Shown in pieces: positions 49,483 to 58,651 of a stretch of DNA of 64,000 bases. Source of the stretch: an uncultured Chloroflexota bacterium (GTDB lineage Bacteria > Chloroflexota > Anaerolineae > Anaerolineales > Anaerolineaceae); contig CADATZ010000011.1 in the NCBI GenBank assembly GCA_902791025.1, positions 19,575-83,574 on the forward strand, read 5' to 3'. The notes under the pieces are model-generated. The model was not told where the DNA came from, did not search any database, and saw only the letters and a list, made by a program, of their open reading frames with translations. Each line of letters opens with the position of its first letter. Positions within the stretch are counted from its first letter, which is position 1. A program made the position numbers and the translations under genes.

Positions 49483-51702
49483 ACTGATGGGCGGAAGAAA
49501 GGATGGCTGCTGGATCTTTATGAAGACGGCGCGGATGGTGTCCGGCTCTGGTTCATCATGGATGATGGATCGCGGATCTGTCTGCGGCAGGAATTCCCTG
49601 TCAGTTTTTATATTTACGGTCCCGTAAAGCGTCTTCACGACTGCTGCCTGTTCCTGAAGAATCGACCCGGTGTGATTCGTCTGAGCAAAGAAACCAAAAA
49701 AGACGTCTTCCAGCCGGATCCGCTGTGCGTTCTGCAGGTCGATATGGCAGGACCGGAGTCCCAGAAGGCCTGCTTTCAGGCAGTACAGCGGGCTTTTCCG
49801 GATCTGACCTGGTATAACGCAGACCTTTCCGTTCAGGCTCGTCATTGTGCGGTGTACGAAAGTTTCCCGATGTCTTTATGTGAGCTGGAATATGATGAGA
49901 CCGGCACGCTTCATTCGCTGCGGCCGCTGAATTCCCGCTGGGACCTTGCTGTTCTTCTGCCGGTGCTGCGGGTGATGGAATTAATTCCCGACTGCGACCC
50001 GGCAAAGGCGGAGCCATCTGCCGTGGATCTTCATCTGGACGGAAAAAAACTCCGCGTTTTATTGGACGATCCTGTTGAGGCATTGGAAAAGATCAATGAA
50101 CTGGCTGACAATTTTGATCCAGATATTCTGCTTACCGAATGGGGGGACAACTGGCTGATCCCGAAGCTGCTGGAGATGAGCACAGAAACCGGTATCCCGC
50201 TGCATTTCAACCGCGATACAGAAAAGGAAGTCCTCTGGAAAAAAGAAACTTCCTATTTTTCGTATGGTCAGATCGTTTATCGGGCACAGGAGGCTCATCT
50301 TTTCGGACGTTGCCATATTGATAAAAAGAATGCCATGATGTGGAAGGATTATGGCTTTGACGGTGCGCTTGAAATGGCAAGAGTAACCGCCATGCCGATT
50401 GAGCAGGCTGCCCGGGTCTCTCCCGGTTCCGGTATCTCGGCCATGCAGATGATCACCGCCATGCAGCACGATGTCCTGGTGCCGGAGCAAAAGCAGCAGT
50501 CCGAGCAGATCAAAAACGGACTGGACCTGATCCGTTTTGACCGCGGCGGAATGATCTATCAGCCGAAGCCCGGTCTTTACACGGATATCGCCGAAATCGA
50601 TTTTGTCTCCATGTATCCGGCAATTATTATCAATGGAAATATCTCTCCGGAAGTTCCGCTCCCTGACGGTCTGGAACCCGCGCAGGAGGAGCTGGGCATC
50701 GTTCCGCTCACGCTGAAGCCGCTTTATGAGAAGCGTGTGAAGATCAAGCAGAAGCTGCTGCACTATCCGGACAAGGAAGTGCCGCTGGCAAAAAGCTATG
50801 CTGCCCGTGCCTCTGCCTTGAAGTGGCTGCTGGTAGTTTGTTTCGGTTTTCTCGGATATAAAAACGCGCGCTTCGGACGTATTGAGTCCCATGAAGCGGT
50901 GACCCGCGGAGGGCGGGAAGCACTGTTGGTTGCTAAAGAGGCTGCGGAAGATATGGGGTTTGAGGTGCTGCATATGTTTGTTGACGCCCTTTGGCTGCGA
51001 AAGCGCGGCTGTGTGAGTGTAGCGGATTTTCAGCCGGTTTTGGATGAAATTTCGCGCCGGACAAAGATGATGATCGCGCTTGACGGCATTTATAACTGGC
51101 TGGCTTTTCTTCCCTCCCGCTCGGATGAGGCTGTTCCTGTTCCGAACCGTTATTTCGGTACCTTCCGCAGCGGTGAATTGAAAATGCGCGGCATTGAGGC
51201 CCGCCGTCATGACATGCCACCGTGGATCAGTGAGACGCAGCGAAAAGCTCTGAAATGCCTTTCCCTGGCGGATGATCCTCGTGATTTACCGAAGTATCTT
51301 CATAAGGCTTTCTCCATTCTGAAACAGGCTCTTGATGACTTGAATGCCGGGAAGGTGCCGCTGAAGGAGCTTGTCGTGACCATGCGCATCAGCCGTGAAC
51401 TGGAAGCATATAAAGCGCCGACCCCAAGCGTCCGGGCAGCACAGCAGCTGCTGGAACAGACCGGGAAGCGGCTTTCTCCCGGACAGAAGGTGCGGTTTTT
51501 GTATACGGTCGGGAAGGAAGATGTCCACGCCTGGGAACTGCCGGAGTCGGTTCCCCCGGAAAGTATTGATAAAGCGAAATACCGGCTGCTCTTCGGCAGA
51601 GCGGCAGGAACGATCCTTTACCCTTTCGGGATCGATGCCAAAGATGTAGAGGATTGGGCCTGCGGCGGGCTGCAGTTCAGGTTTGAGCAGGCGTTTCATT
51701 AA
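49477..51702 (+). CDS. Family-B DNA polymerase with altered catalytic motifs
   Basis: 741 residues from a GTG. The C-terminal half has motif A in EIDFVSMYPAII (D375, Y380), motif B in ALKWLLVVCFGFLGYKNA (K449 to Y461) and motif C in HMFVDALWLRK (D503), where the usual second aspartate is L505. In the N-terminal half DNFDPDILLTEWGDNWLIPK resembles exonuclease motif II, but motif I (DxE) is not found, so proofreading is probably absent. Loss of one catalytic aspartate suggests weak or no polymerase activity, as in inactivated archaeal PolB paralogues. Third gene of the operon. Confidence 0.85.
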   Translation: METDGRKKGWLLDLYEDGADGVRLWFIMDDGSRICLRQEFPVSFYIYGPVKRLHDCCLFLKNRPGVIRLSKETKKDVFQPDPLCVLQVDMAGPESQKACFQAVQRAFPDLTWYNADLSVQARHCAVYESFPMSLCELEYDETGTLHSLRPLNSRWDLAVLLPVLRVMELIPDCDPAKAEPSAVDLHLDGKKLRVLLDDPVEALEKINELADNFDPDILLTEWGDNWLIPKLLEMSTETGIPLHFNRDTEKEVLWKKETSYFSYGQIVYRAQEAHLFGRCHIDKKNAMMWKDYGFDGALEMARVTAMPIEQAARVSPGSGISAMQMITAMQHDVLVPEQKQQSEQIKNGLDLIRFDRGGMIYQPKPGLYTDIAEIDFVSMYPAIIINGNISPEVPLPDGLEPAQEELGIVPLTLKPLYEKRVKIKQKLLHYPDKEVPLAKSYAARASALKWLLVVCFGFLGYKNARFGRIESHEAVTRGGREALLVAKEAAEDMGFEVLHMFVDALWLRKRGCVSVADFQPVLDEISRRTKMMIALDGIYNWLAFLPSRSDEAVPVPNRYFGTFRSGELKMRGIEARRHDMPPWISETQRKALKCLSLADDPRDLPKYLHKAFSILKQALDDLNAGKVPLKELVVTMRISRELEAYKAPTPSVRAAQQLLEQTGKRLSPGQKVRFLYTVGKEDVHAWELPESVPPESIDKAKYRLLFGRAAGTILYPFGIDAKDVEDWACGGLQFRFEQAFH

Positions 51703-51783
51703 ATAATGATCTTTAAAATTGCCGGACATTTGGTGTATACTATGAAAGAATAGAGTGTTAATTTAATTGAGAGAAGGACAAAA

Positions 51784-53235
51784 ATGCAGAAATCGAACAT
51801 TGGTATCCTCGGGTTGGCTGTAATGGGAGAAAACCTTGCGATCAATATGGAAAGCAAGGGTTTCACTGTCAGCGTTTATAACCGTACGACTGAGAAGGTG
51901 ACGAAATTTATCGATGGACGTGCTCAGGGAAAAAATATCCGCGGCGCGTATTCTTTGGAAGAGCTGGTTTCTCAGTTGGAAAAGCCGCGGAAAGTGATGA
52001 TCATGGTCAAGGCCGGGAAACCGGTGGATGAAATGATCGATCATCTCATTCCTTTGATGGAACCGGGCGATGTGATCATTGACGGTGGAAATTCCCATTT
52101 TCCCGACACACAGCGTCGGACGGCTTATGTGGAAAGCAAGGGCCTGCTTTATGTCGGGACGGGCGTTTCCGGTGGAGAAGAGGGCGCGCTCAAGGGGCCT
52201 TCCATGATGCCGGGCGGTTCCGCGGCTGCCTGGCCGGTTGTCAAACCGATCTTTCAGGCGATTTGCGCCAAGGTTGAAGACGGCTCTCCCTGCTGTGAAT
52301 GGGTTGGTTCTGATGGAGCCGGACATTATGTCAAAATGGTACATAACGGCATTGAATACGGAGATATGCAGCTCATTTGTGAGGCTTACCAGCTGATGCG
52401 CGATTTACTGGGAATGTCTGCTGACGAGATGCACGAGGTCTTTGCAGAATGGAATAAGGGAGAACTGGACAGTTATCTGATTGGTATCACCGCTGATATT
52501 TTGGCTTTTAAGGATGAGGACGGTCTGCCGTTGGTAGACAAAATCCTGGATACCGCGGGACAGAAGGGTACCGGGAAATGGACTTCTATTGCTGCACTGG
52601 ATGAAGGAATCCCGCTGACGTTGATCGGTGAGGCGGTTTTTGCCCGCTGTCTGAGTGCCATGAAGACGGAGCGTTCTGCCGCTTCTCATATTCTCCAGGG
52701 ACCGGAAAAACCGCAGCACATTGACCGTGCTCATCTGATCAGTGCTATCAGGGATGCGCTTTATGCGTCCAAGATTGTTTCTTATGCGCAGGGTTTTACA
52801 CTGCTGCGGGATGCCGCGAAGACTTACCATTGGGATCTTCATTACGGAAATATTGCTCTGATGTGGCGCGGCGGGTGCATTATTCGCTCTGTTTTCCTCG
52901 GAGATATTAAAAAGGCTTTTGATGCCAACCCGGATCTGCCGAACCTGCTGCTGGATGATACTTTCCGGAAACGTATCGAAGAGGCACAGAACGGATGGCG
53001 TGAGGTCTGCGCGGAGGCGATCCGCTGCGGTATACCGGTGCCGGCGATGTGCAGTGCCTTAGGTTATTACGATGCTTATCGTACGGAACGGCTCAGCGCA
53101 AATCTGCTGCAGGCACAGCGGGACTATTTTGGCGCACACACCTATGAACGTCTTGATCATCCTCGCGGTCAGTTTTTCCATACCAACTGGACCGGTGAAG
53201 GTGGTGAGACTGCAGCTTCTACGTATACTGTATAG
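51784..53235 (+). CDS. gnd: 6-phosphogluconate dehydrogenase, decarboxylating
   Basis: 483 residues, the length of the long dimeric form. It has the nucleotide-binding start GILGLAVMGENLAIN, then VYNRTTEKV (the Arg-Thr favours NADP), GTGVSGGEEGALKGPSMMPG, GAGHYVKMVHNGIEYGDMQ with the catalytic Lys, and a C-terminal YFGAHTYERLDHPRG. The enzyme converts 6-phosphogluconate to ribulose 5-phosphate and CO2 in the pentose-phosphate pathway. Ribosome site GAGAGAAGGACAAAA. No glucose-6-phosphate dehydrogenase gene is nearby. Confidence 0.96.
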   Translation: MQKSNIGILGLAVMGENLAINMESKGFTVSVYNRTTEKVTKFIDGRAQGKNIRGAYSLEELVSQLEKPRKVMIMVKAGKPVDEMIDHLIPLMEPGDVIIDGGNSHFPDTQRRTAYVESKGLLYVGTGVSGGEEGALKGPSMMPGGSAAAWPVVKPIFQAICAKVEDGSPCCEWVGSDGAGHYVKMVHNGIEYGDMQLICEAYQLMRDLLGMSADEMHEVFAEWNKGELDSYLIGITADILAFKDEDGLPLVDKILDTAGQKGTGKWTSIAALDEGIPLTLIGEAVFARCLSAMKTERSAASHILQGPEKPQHIDRAHLISAIRDALYASKIVSYAQGFTLLRDAAKTYHWDLHYGNIALMWRGGCIIRSVFLGDIKKAFDANPDLPNLLLDDTFRKRIEEAQNGWREVCAEAIRCGIPVPAMCSALGYYDAYRTERLSANLLQAQRDYFGAHTYERLDHPRGQFFHTNWTGEGGETAASTYTV

Positions 53236-53259
53236 TGGGCGAGCATCGGGCCGGTTAGC

Positions 53260-53291
53260 CTGCTCCGTATGGGGTGAGCTTCGCTCGATTT
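53260..53291. repeat. Degenerate repeat shared with 43416-43447
   Basis: CTGCTCCGT and GAGCTTCGCTCG are shared with 43416. The 53236-53577 gap holds this repeat, a MITE copy and a promoter, with no gene. Confidence 0.4.
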
Positions 53292-53391
53292 TTATTTGGG
53301 AGCAGGAACTTCGCCCGAGCAGCACTGCAAAACTGGCAAGCCCGTGCACAGTAACCGGCACAGCACAATCTTTTTTATGAAAAACGTAGCT

Positions 53392-53483
53392 AATCAGAAC
53401 AGAGCACTTGGAGACTGGCATTTTGTGTCGTGAAACCGACACAAGCGTGCCTGTCTTCATGTGCGTCCCTGCGAGTTCTGAAT
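53392..53483. mobile_element. 92-bp MITE/REP-like element, copy 13 (reverse type)
   Basis: Terminal repeats AATCAGAAC (53392-53400) and GTTCTGAAT (53475-53483), core 53404-53464. It is upstream of the NBR1-domain gene promoter. Confidence 0.92.
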
Positions 53484-53505
53484 TATTACAAAAAAACAAT
53501 TAATA

Positions 53506-53534
53506 TTCAGAAATAGTTAGCTTTTGAGTATAAT
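53506..53534 (+). promoter_or_regulatory. Promoter of the NBR1-domain gene
   Basis: TTCAGA (53506-53511), 17-nt spacer, TATAAT (53529-53534), 43 nt before the ATG. Confidence 0.6.
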
Positions 53535-53577
53535 AGTAAGTTAGAGATTCATAAATCCAATCTTTTAAGGAGAGAAA

Positions 53578-55890
53578 ATGACAAAGAAATCTGTATTATT
53601 TTTTATTATGGCTGTGATGCTTTTCGTATTCACAGCAGTTTCTGCGGATGATTTATCTGACATCAAACAAGCTGGTGTGCTGAGATTTGGTGCTCCGCTG
53701 GAATATATTCCGTTCGTGTTCGAAGACGAATCAGGGACTCCAAGCGGCATGGACATAGCACTGATGGAAGAAATCTGCCGCCGAATGGGTGTTCGTATGC
53801 AGAAGATCAGTTTCGCCCGTGATGGTATCATTGACGCCCTGAATATCGGCCAGGTCGATGTGATCGGCGGCGGCCTTTCCAAGACAGATGCCCGTGCACA
53901 GCGAATCGATTTCACCCGTACCTATTACAATGGTGAAGCACAGTTCATTTGTCCGGTGTCCATGTCCAAGCCGCAGATAGTGAACCTTGACAACTTCAGA
54001 GGAATGAAAATCGGTGTTGTGAAGGGCTCCAGTTTTCAGGATTGGGTTCTTGCTAATCTGGTGAATACCGGAATCATTTCTCAGAATGCTGTTTATACAT
54101 ATTCAGACAGTGCTGATGGCATCAAGGCAATGGATCGCGGTGATGTGAATTTGATTGCGATTGACCAGGATGTATATGAAAGCCGCTATCGTGGAACAGG
54201 TAAATATCAGGTTTTTTACAGTGGATTTAATACGGAAAATTATGCCTTTGGTGTCCGTAAGGGTTCCACGCTGACTGATGTTATCAATGGACATCTGGTT
54301 GATATGCTGCGTGATGGTACGGCTCAAAACCTGGCGAACCGCTTCTTCACCATGGACTTCAGTCAAAAAGACAACAATATCCAGAAACCGGTAGCAACGT
54401 TGGCTCCGGTTGCGACCGTTGTGCCTTCTAACTGTGTGAATGCCATGAGTTATGTCGCAGACGTAACTGTCAAAGATGGACAGACGTTTGCCCCGACTGA
54501 AGGATTCCGTAAGACATGGCGTATTTATAATAACGGCTCCTGTACCTGGGATTCAAACTATACGCTCCAGTTCGTTTCCGGTGATGCCATGAATGGTACC
54601 TATGTTCGTATCCCGACAACAGTAAAGCCGGGTCAGACAGTTGACATCTCTGCGGATTTGAAAGCACCAAATAAAACAGGTAATTACAAAGGAAACTGGC
54701 AAATGCGGTCTCCGCAGGGTTCAGGTTTCGGTCAGACTATTCGGGTAAGTATCAAAGTCGCCGGCAATGCTCCTGCGCCGACAGCCAGACCTTCTGACGG
54801 ACAGAAGCGTATTATTCCGACCATTAATTACTTCTATGCTGATGATACAGATGGATTTTTGGGCGACTATACAACGGTTTACTGGTCTGTTTCCAATGCC
54901 AGTGGTGTGACCATCACCTGCAATGGTGCTACGATCGAAAACAGCGGTACTTTGACCGGTTCTGCTATGGTAAATGCTGTTTTGCAGAAAATAGGTGTTC
55001 ATGAGATCAAACTGACTGCCCATTCTGTTACAGACGACGCCACTGCTTATATCTACTACACAATGTATGACATCAATGGAAATACCGGTGAAGGTCAGAC
55101 ACGCGTGGTCCCGGTGATCGACTATTTCTATGCTGATTCTGATTCCGGTCATGCCGGGGACTCTGTTACCGTTTACTGGAGCTCTAATGCGGGCGGTGTT
55201 ACATTGAATGTTGATGGTTATGACATTGTCAACAGCACCGGTTCCGGTTCTTATACGCTGCAAGCTCCGATTGCAGGTGCAGGTACTCACAATATTACGC
55301 TGACAGCTCACACATTGACTGATGACGCTTCCCAATCTATCACTTATACCACATATGACTGGTCAGTTGATGGTGATGATAATGGCGGTAATGACGGTCA
55401 AACCCAGGTGATTCCGTCAGTTGATTATGTCTATGTATCTCCGGATTCCGGTCAGGCCGGTGATGGCACAACAGTCTACTGGTCCACAACGAATGCGATT
55501 GGAGTGACGATTTCGGTAGATGGTTATAACATCGATAACAGCGGTCCATCAGGATCTTATCCGCTGCAGGCTCCTGTTGCAAGTGTCGGTACGCATACCA
55601 TCACAGTTACGGCTCAATCTGTCACAGATTCTGCTTCTCAGTCCTGTACATTTACCGTAACAGAATCTAATTACGGAGATTCTGACTGGAATAATACAGA
55701 TGACGGGGGATGGCAGGGCTCCGGCGGTTGGCAGGATACTGGTGGCTGGCAGGATACTGGCTACAGTGACTACGATTTTGATACTACCGGTTATTCTGAA
55801 GAAGATTGGCAGGAAATTAATAATTTGGTAGACAATATGTCTGAGTTGGATTGGACTGAACTCGGGATATATTTAGATGAATTATATTGA
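53578..55890 (+). CDS. Secreted fusion: SBP family 3 domain, NBR1-Ig-like domain, three Ig-like repeats
   Basis: 770 residues. A signal peptide (about 1-23) is followed by a family-3 solute-binding domain (about 25-262; IKQAGVLRFGAPLEYIPF, FEDESGTPSGMDIALMEEIC). A short linker leads to an NBR1-Ig-like domain (about 285-395; FRKTWRIYNNGSCTWDSNY and VKPGQTVDISADLKAPNKTG). Three homologous Ig-like repeats of about 95 residues start near 410, 510 and 610, each with a DYFYAD/GDxxTVYW pattern. A Gly/Trp/Asp-rich tail ends the protein. No lipobox or permease is present, so it is more likely a surface sensor or adhesin than an importer part. NBR1-Ig domains of this kind are frequent in Anaerolineae. 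Confidence 0.88.
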   Translation: MTKKSVLFFIMAVMLFVFTAVSADDLSDIKQAGVLRFGAPLEYIPFVFEDESGTPSGMDIALMEEICRRMGVRMQKISFARDGIIDALNIGQVDVIGGGLSKTDARAQRIDFTRTYYNGEAQFICPVSMSKPQIVNLDNFRGMKIGVVKGSSFQDWVLANLVNTGIISQNAVYTYSDSADGIKAMDRGDVNLIAIDQDVYESRYRGTGKYQVFYSGFNTENYAFGVRKGSTLTDVINGHLVDMLRDGTAQNLANRFFTMDFSQKDNNIQKPVATLAPVATVVPSNCVNAMSYVADVTVKDGQTFAPTEGFRKTWRIYNNGSCTWDSNYTLQFVSGDAMNGTYVRIPTTVKPGQTVDISADLKAPNKTGNYKGNWQMRSPQGSGFGQTIRVSIKVAGNAPAPTARPSDGQKRIIPTINYFYADDTDGFLGDYTTVYWSVSNASGVTITCNGATIENSGTLTGSAMVNAVLQKIGVHEIKLTAHSVTDDATAYIYYTMYDINGNTGEGQTRVVPVIDYFYADSDSGHAGDSVTVYWSSNAGGVTLNVDGYDIVNSTGSGSYTLQAPIAGAGTHNITLTAHTLTDDASQSITYTTYDWSVDGDDNGGNDGQTQVIPSVDYVYVSPDSGQAGDGTTVYWSTTNAIGVTISVDGYNIDNSGPSGSYPLQAPVASVGTHTITVTAQSVTDSASQSCTFTVTESNYGDSDWNNTDDGGWQGSGGWQDTGGWQDTGYSDYDFDTTGYSEEDWQEINNLVDNMSELDWTELGIYLDELY

Positions 55891-55924
55891 TAACCTGAGT
55901 TTTGAATTGGATTGATCCGATAAA

Positions 55925-55966
55925 AAATAAGATGCTGCCATAAAGAACTCTGGCAGCATCTTATTT
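55925..55966. terminator. Bidirectional terminator
   Basis: AAATAAGATGCTGCCA and TGGCAGCATCTTATTT form a perfect 16-bp stem with a 10-nt loop between the convergent genes ending at 55890 and 55986. Confidence 0.92.
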
Positions 55967-55985
55967 TATTTCTGGTATGGCTTTT

Positions 55986-57617
55986 TTATTCCCAAATGAA
56001 TTTGCTTACTGTACTGTCTGATGTAATTTGATTATAGATGCCGGCGAAGGGGTTTACCAGCCAGATATTACCGTCTGATAGAAATGCGATCCAGGCAGAG
56101 CTTTGCGATACTCCGGGTGACCAGATCAAATGTTGTGGGGTGATATAACCGCTGGAGCTTTTTGATGGATAAACAGTTCTGATATTTTCTCCATCTAAAT
56201 CACTGATCATGATACGGTATCGTTCTGATTCTACCTGCTGCGGCAGCTCGGACTGTAGCCAGGTCAGGTATGATTTCCCGTTAGAAAAGTGTGGGGAAAT
56301 AGTCGGGTATGAAAAGAGTCCCGCATTTTCAATGACAGTACGAAACTCTCCCGTGTTCAAGTCATAAGAAGCAATGTGGTAATCGGTTGGGTCAAATGTT
56401 TGAACCTCGCCATCAGTCTTACCATGAAATGTGAAGAAGATACCGTTATTTTCACTGTTCCAACTGAATCCCGGGATCCAGGCCCAGTCGCTGCGAGTCT
56501 TTTCATAGGGAGTGAAATGGATCAGTTCCTTTTTTTCTCCGCTCAATCGATCAATAAGGCCCAGGCTTTCCGGTGTGGCAAAAAGCAGCTGTCTTGCATC
56601 GTCGGATAAGGCAAATTCAGTTCCCCACCAGGCATAATCACCGCTGTCGTCAGGTTCGAGAATCTCTTCCTGTGTCATCAGCATGCCAGTATCACTTACA
56701 AACTGCATTCGTAAATCATTGAGCGCTTTCCAACCAGGTGTTTGCTCCGATGGTTCCACAGAAGAGTATACGAATCGTCTTGTATTTCCAGGAAGCCAGG
56801 ACGCGAAGTGGAGCACATTAGAGACACGGAGCGAGATTGGTTCCGCGTTCCAGTCATTCACCTTTACCATCCACAGCCCGTTCACTTCGGTGGAGCGGCC
56901 TGTTCTGGAAAAAAGCAGCCATTGTCCGTCAGATGAAAGGTCAAGCACTCTGCCATCAAGATCTCCCGTGGACACCAAAGGTGTGCGGTTTTCAGTTGAT
57001 CCTTCCATCATCCAGGCACTGCCTTCTGAGATGTAAATCAGTCTGCCGTTTATTTTGATTGGGGCATATTCGGCTTTTGCCCCTTGCATGAGGATCTCAG
57101 GTACCGACTCTTTGATTGTTACAGCGGAAACAACTGCTTTTGCGGTCTGCACACCGTCTTCGTATGTATATCGTGTAACGATTTGTCGTGTACCGTTATG
57201 CCCCTGTTGAATTAGTCGTGTTTCTCCATCCGGAATCGATTCGTTCCGTACAGTCTGACTCTGGAAAGGTATGACCTGTTCAGTTGTAATGTCTTCGGTT
57301 GTCACGCGGGTGATCCGGATAATACCGTCAGCAGGAATAGTCATCGGCATCGCGGGGTTTACGATGTCTGAATCATTTACTGTTATGCCTACAGCTCGGA
57401 TTGCTTCTGCAACGGTGGCATCAAAAAAGATGCTGCTGTCATATCGAGTATTATCGCAAAAAATGCTGATATTTCTTGTTGGCCGTTCATTTTCCGCATA
57501 AAAACTGCGGATCTCTGCACAACCGGTCAGGAGCAGACAGAGAAGAATAAAAAATAATGCCCGGCATTGCTGTCGGGTCTTATTTATTGTTTTTTTTGAA
57601 TAACAATGACGGTTCAT
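55986..57617 (-). CDS. Lipoprotein with DUF348, G5-like and TolB-type propeller domains
   Basis: 543 residues. The signal peptide ends in the lipobox LLTGC. Then come a DUF348-like module (about 45-95; FFDATVAEAIRAVGITVNDS), a G5-like domain (about 100-175; EQVIPFQSQTVRNESIPDGE) and a six-bladed-type beta-propeller of TolB kind (about 180-540; LSSDGQWLLFSRTG, LSDDARQLLFATPE). G5 and DUF348 modules often bind cell-wall sugars; propellers mediate protein contacts. It should be an envelope protein. It is the last of three minus-strand genes with 3-nt spacing, but no strong ribosome site is visible. Confidence 0.8.
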   Translation of the reverse strand: MNRHCYSKKTINKTRQQCRALFFILLCLLLTGCAEIRSFYAENERPTRNISIFCDNTRYDSSIFFDATVAEAIRAVGITVNDSDIVNPAMPMTIPADGIIRITRVTTEDITTEQVIPFQSQTVRNESIPDGETRLIQQGHNGTRQIVTRYTYEDGVQTAKAVVSAVTIKESVPEILMQGAKAEYAPIKINGRLIYISEGSAWMMEGSTENRTPLVSTGDLDGRVLDLSSDGQWLLFSRTGRSTEVNGLWMVKVNDWNAEPISLRVSNVLHFASWLPGNTRRFVYSSVEPSEQTPGWKALNDLRMQFVSDTGMLMTQEEILEPDDSGDYAWWGTEFALSDDARQLLFATPESLGLIDRLSGEKKELIHFTPYEKTRSDWAWIPGFSWNSENNGIFFTFHGKTDGEVQTFDPTDYHIASYDLNTGEFRTVIENAGLFSYPTISPHFSNGKSYLTWLQSELPQQVESERYRIMISDLDGENIRTVYPSKSSSGYITPQHLIWSPGVSQSSAWIAFLSDGNIWLVNPFAGIYNQITSDSTVSKFIWE

Positions 57618-57620
57618 GTT

Positions 57621-58073
57621 CTATTTTTTTATAGCATCTATTGATGCACTGCCTTTGTGAAGCTTGAAGGATTTGATTACAAAATCCTTCTGTATATCTT
57701 CAATGAGTGCTTTCAATGGCTGCTGAATGATTGAATTGGCTTTGGATGCATCCAGCTTGAGTACGGGGATATCGAGCGTTTTGACATTTACCAGAGCCTT
57801 GCTGCCATCCCATAATACGGATGCTGTAGCTTTAGCTGTTGCCTTGACAAATTTTATTCCTGCTTTGAGGGATAGAAATACTTCATCCTCATCAAAGTGG
57901 ATTTCCGGGTTCGAAACATCCAGGTTTGTTTTTACCTTCTGATTGATCAGCGCTTTTACCTCATCGATATGGCTGGTTAAATAATTCTCAGCATAATTAG
58001 TGGCTTCCTGATCGGTGAGTTTTATTTGAATATTTGATCCGCTTGGTATTTTTGTCAAATCAAGGTTTAGCAT
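57621..58073 (-). CDS. Unknown protein, paralogue of the upstream gene product
   Basis: 150 residues. It aligns with residues about 50-205 (upstream numbering) of the next protein: LPSGSVFQLTLTDEDATDAA matches IPSGSNIQIKLTDQEATNYA, and both share FDEDEVFLSLKAG/FDEDRLVVSIRGG blocks. Unlike its partner it has no signal peptide. The start codon shares a nucleotide with the stop of the upstream gene. The fold may be a lipid-binding beta barrel as in DUF2993-like proteins, but this is a guess. Confidence 0.6.
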   Translation of the reverse strand: MLNLDLTKIPSGSNIQIKLTDQEATNYAENYLTSHIDEVKALINQKVKTNLDVSNPEIHFDEDEVFLSLKAGIKFVKATAKATASVLWDGSKALVNVKTLDIPVLKLDASKANSIIQQPLKALIEDIQKDFVIKSFKLHKGSASIDAIKK

Positions 58074-58633
58074 TATTTTTTTCTTGCCTCCAATACTGCA
58101 AATCCATCATAGATATTGAATGAAAGAACTTCATATTCGTTCATTTTTTCATGAATTAAATCATTGATCGGTCCCTGTATATAAGAATTCACTGTGGCCG
58201 GATCTACTGAAATAATCGGGATATCGACGGATTGCATGTCAACACGAAGTGTCTGTGATGGCGCATCCCAGATGACTTTTCCACTGGCGGAAGCTGTGAT
58301 TTTCAAAAATCCGACGCCGCCTCGGATAGAAACGACCAGACGGTCTTCATCAAAGTCAATTTTCGGATCAGAAAAGTCAAGTTTCATCCCGACAGATTGT
58401 TCGATCATAGTCTGAATTTGTTCCATGTAACGATGCAGGTATTCGGATGCTGCATCTGTAGCGTCCTCATCTGTCAAAGTCAGTTGAAAAACCGAGCCGG
58501 ATGGAAGATTCTGTACTTCCCGAAGCTGATTTGTCAATTTTTCGACAGTTTGTGCAGAAATTGTACTCCATCCGAAAAATAAGCCGAAAAATACGGCAAT
58601 AATTGGTAAAATTGATTTATGAGTTTTTGTCAT
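58073..58633 (-). CDS. Unknown secreted protein (paralogue of 57621)
   Basis: About 186 residues from ATG 58633, chosen because TGGAGGTAATT precedes it. A signal peptide (about 1-28, ending STISAQ) is followed by LTNQLREVQNLPSGSVFQL and a repeat of strands with alternating polar pattern (DFSDPKIDFDEDRLVVSIRG). It ends with a helical segment (INDLIHEKMNEYEVLSF). It probably lies in the envelope. The divergent promoter region with ScpB has a palindrome. Confidence 0.6.
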   Translation of the reverse strand: MTKTHKSILPIIAVFFGLFFGWSTISAQTVEKLTNQLREVQNLPSGSVFQLTLTDEDATDAASEYLHRYMEQIQTMIEQSVGMKLDFSDPKIDFDEDRLVVSIRGGVGFLKITASASGKVIWDAPSQTLRVDMQSVDIPIISVDPATVNSYIQGPINDLIHEKMNEYEVLSFNIYDGFAVLEARKK

Positions 58634-58651
58634 AATTACCTCCACAGGTGT

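Noticed and set aside
50059..51210. 383-residue open frame antisense to the polymerase gene
   Set aside because: It is a shadow of codon bias in the real gene, which has family motifs, a start and operon context.
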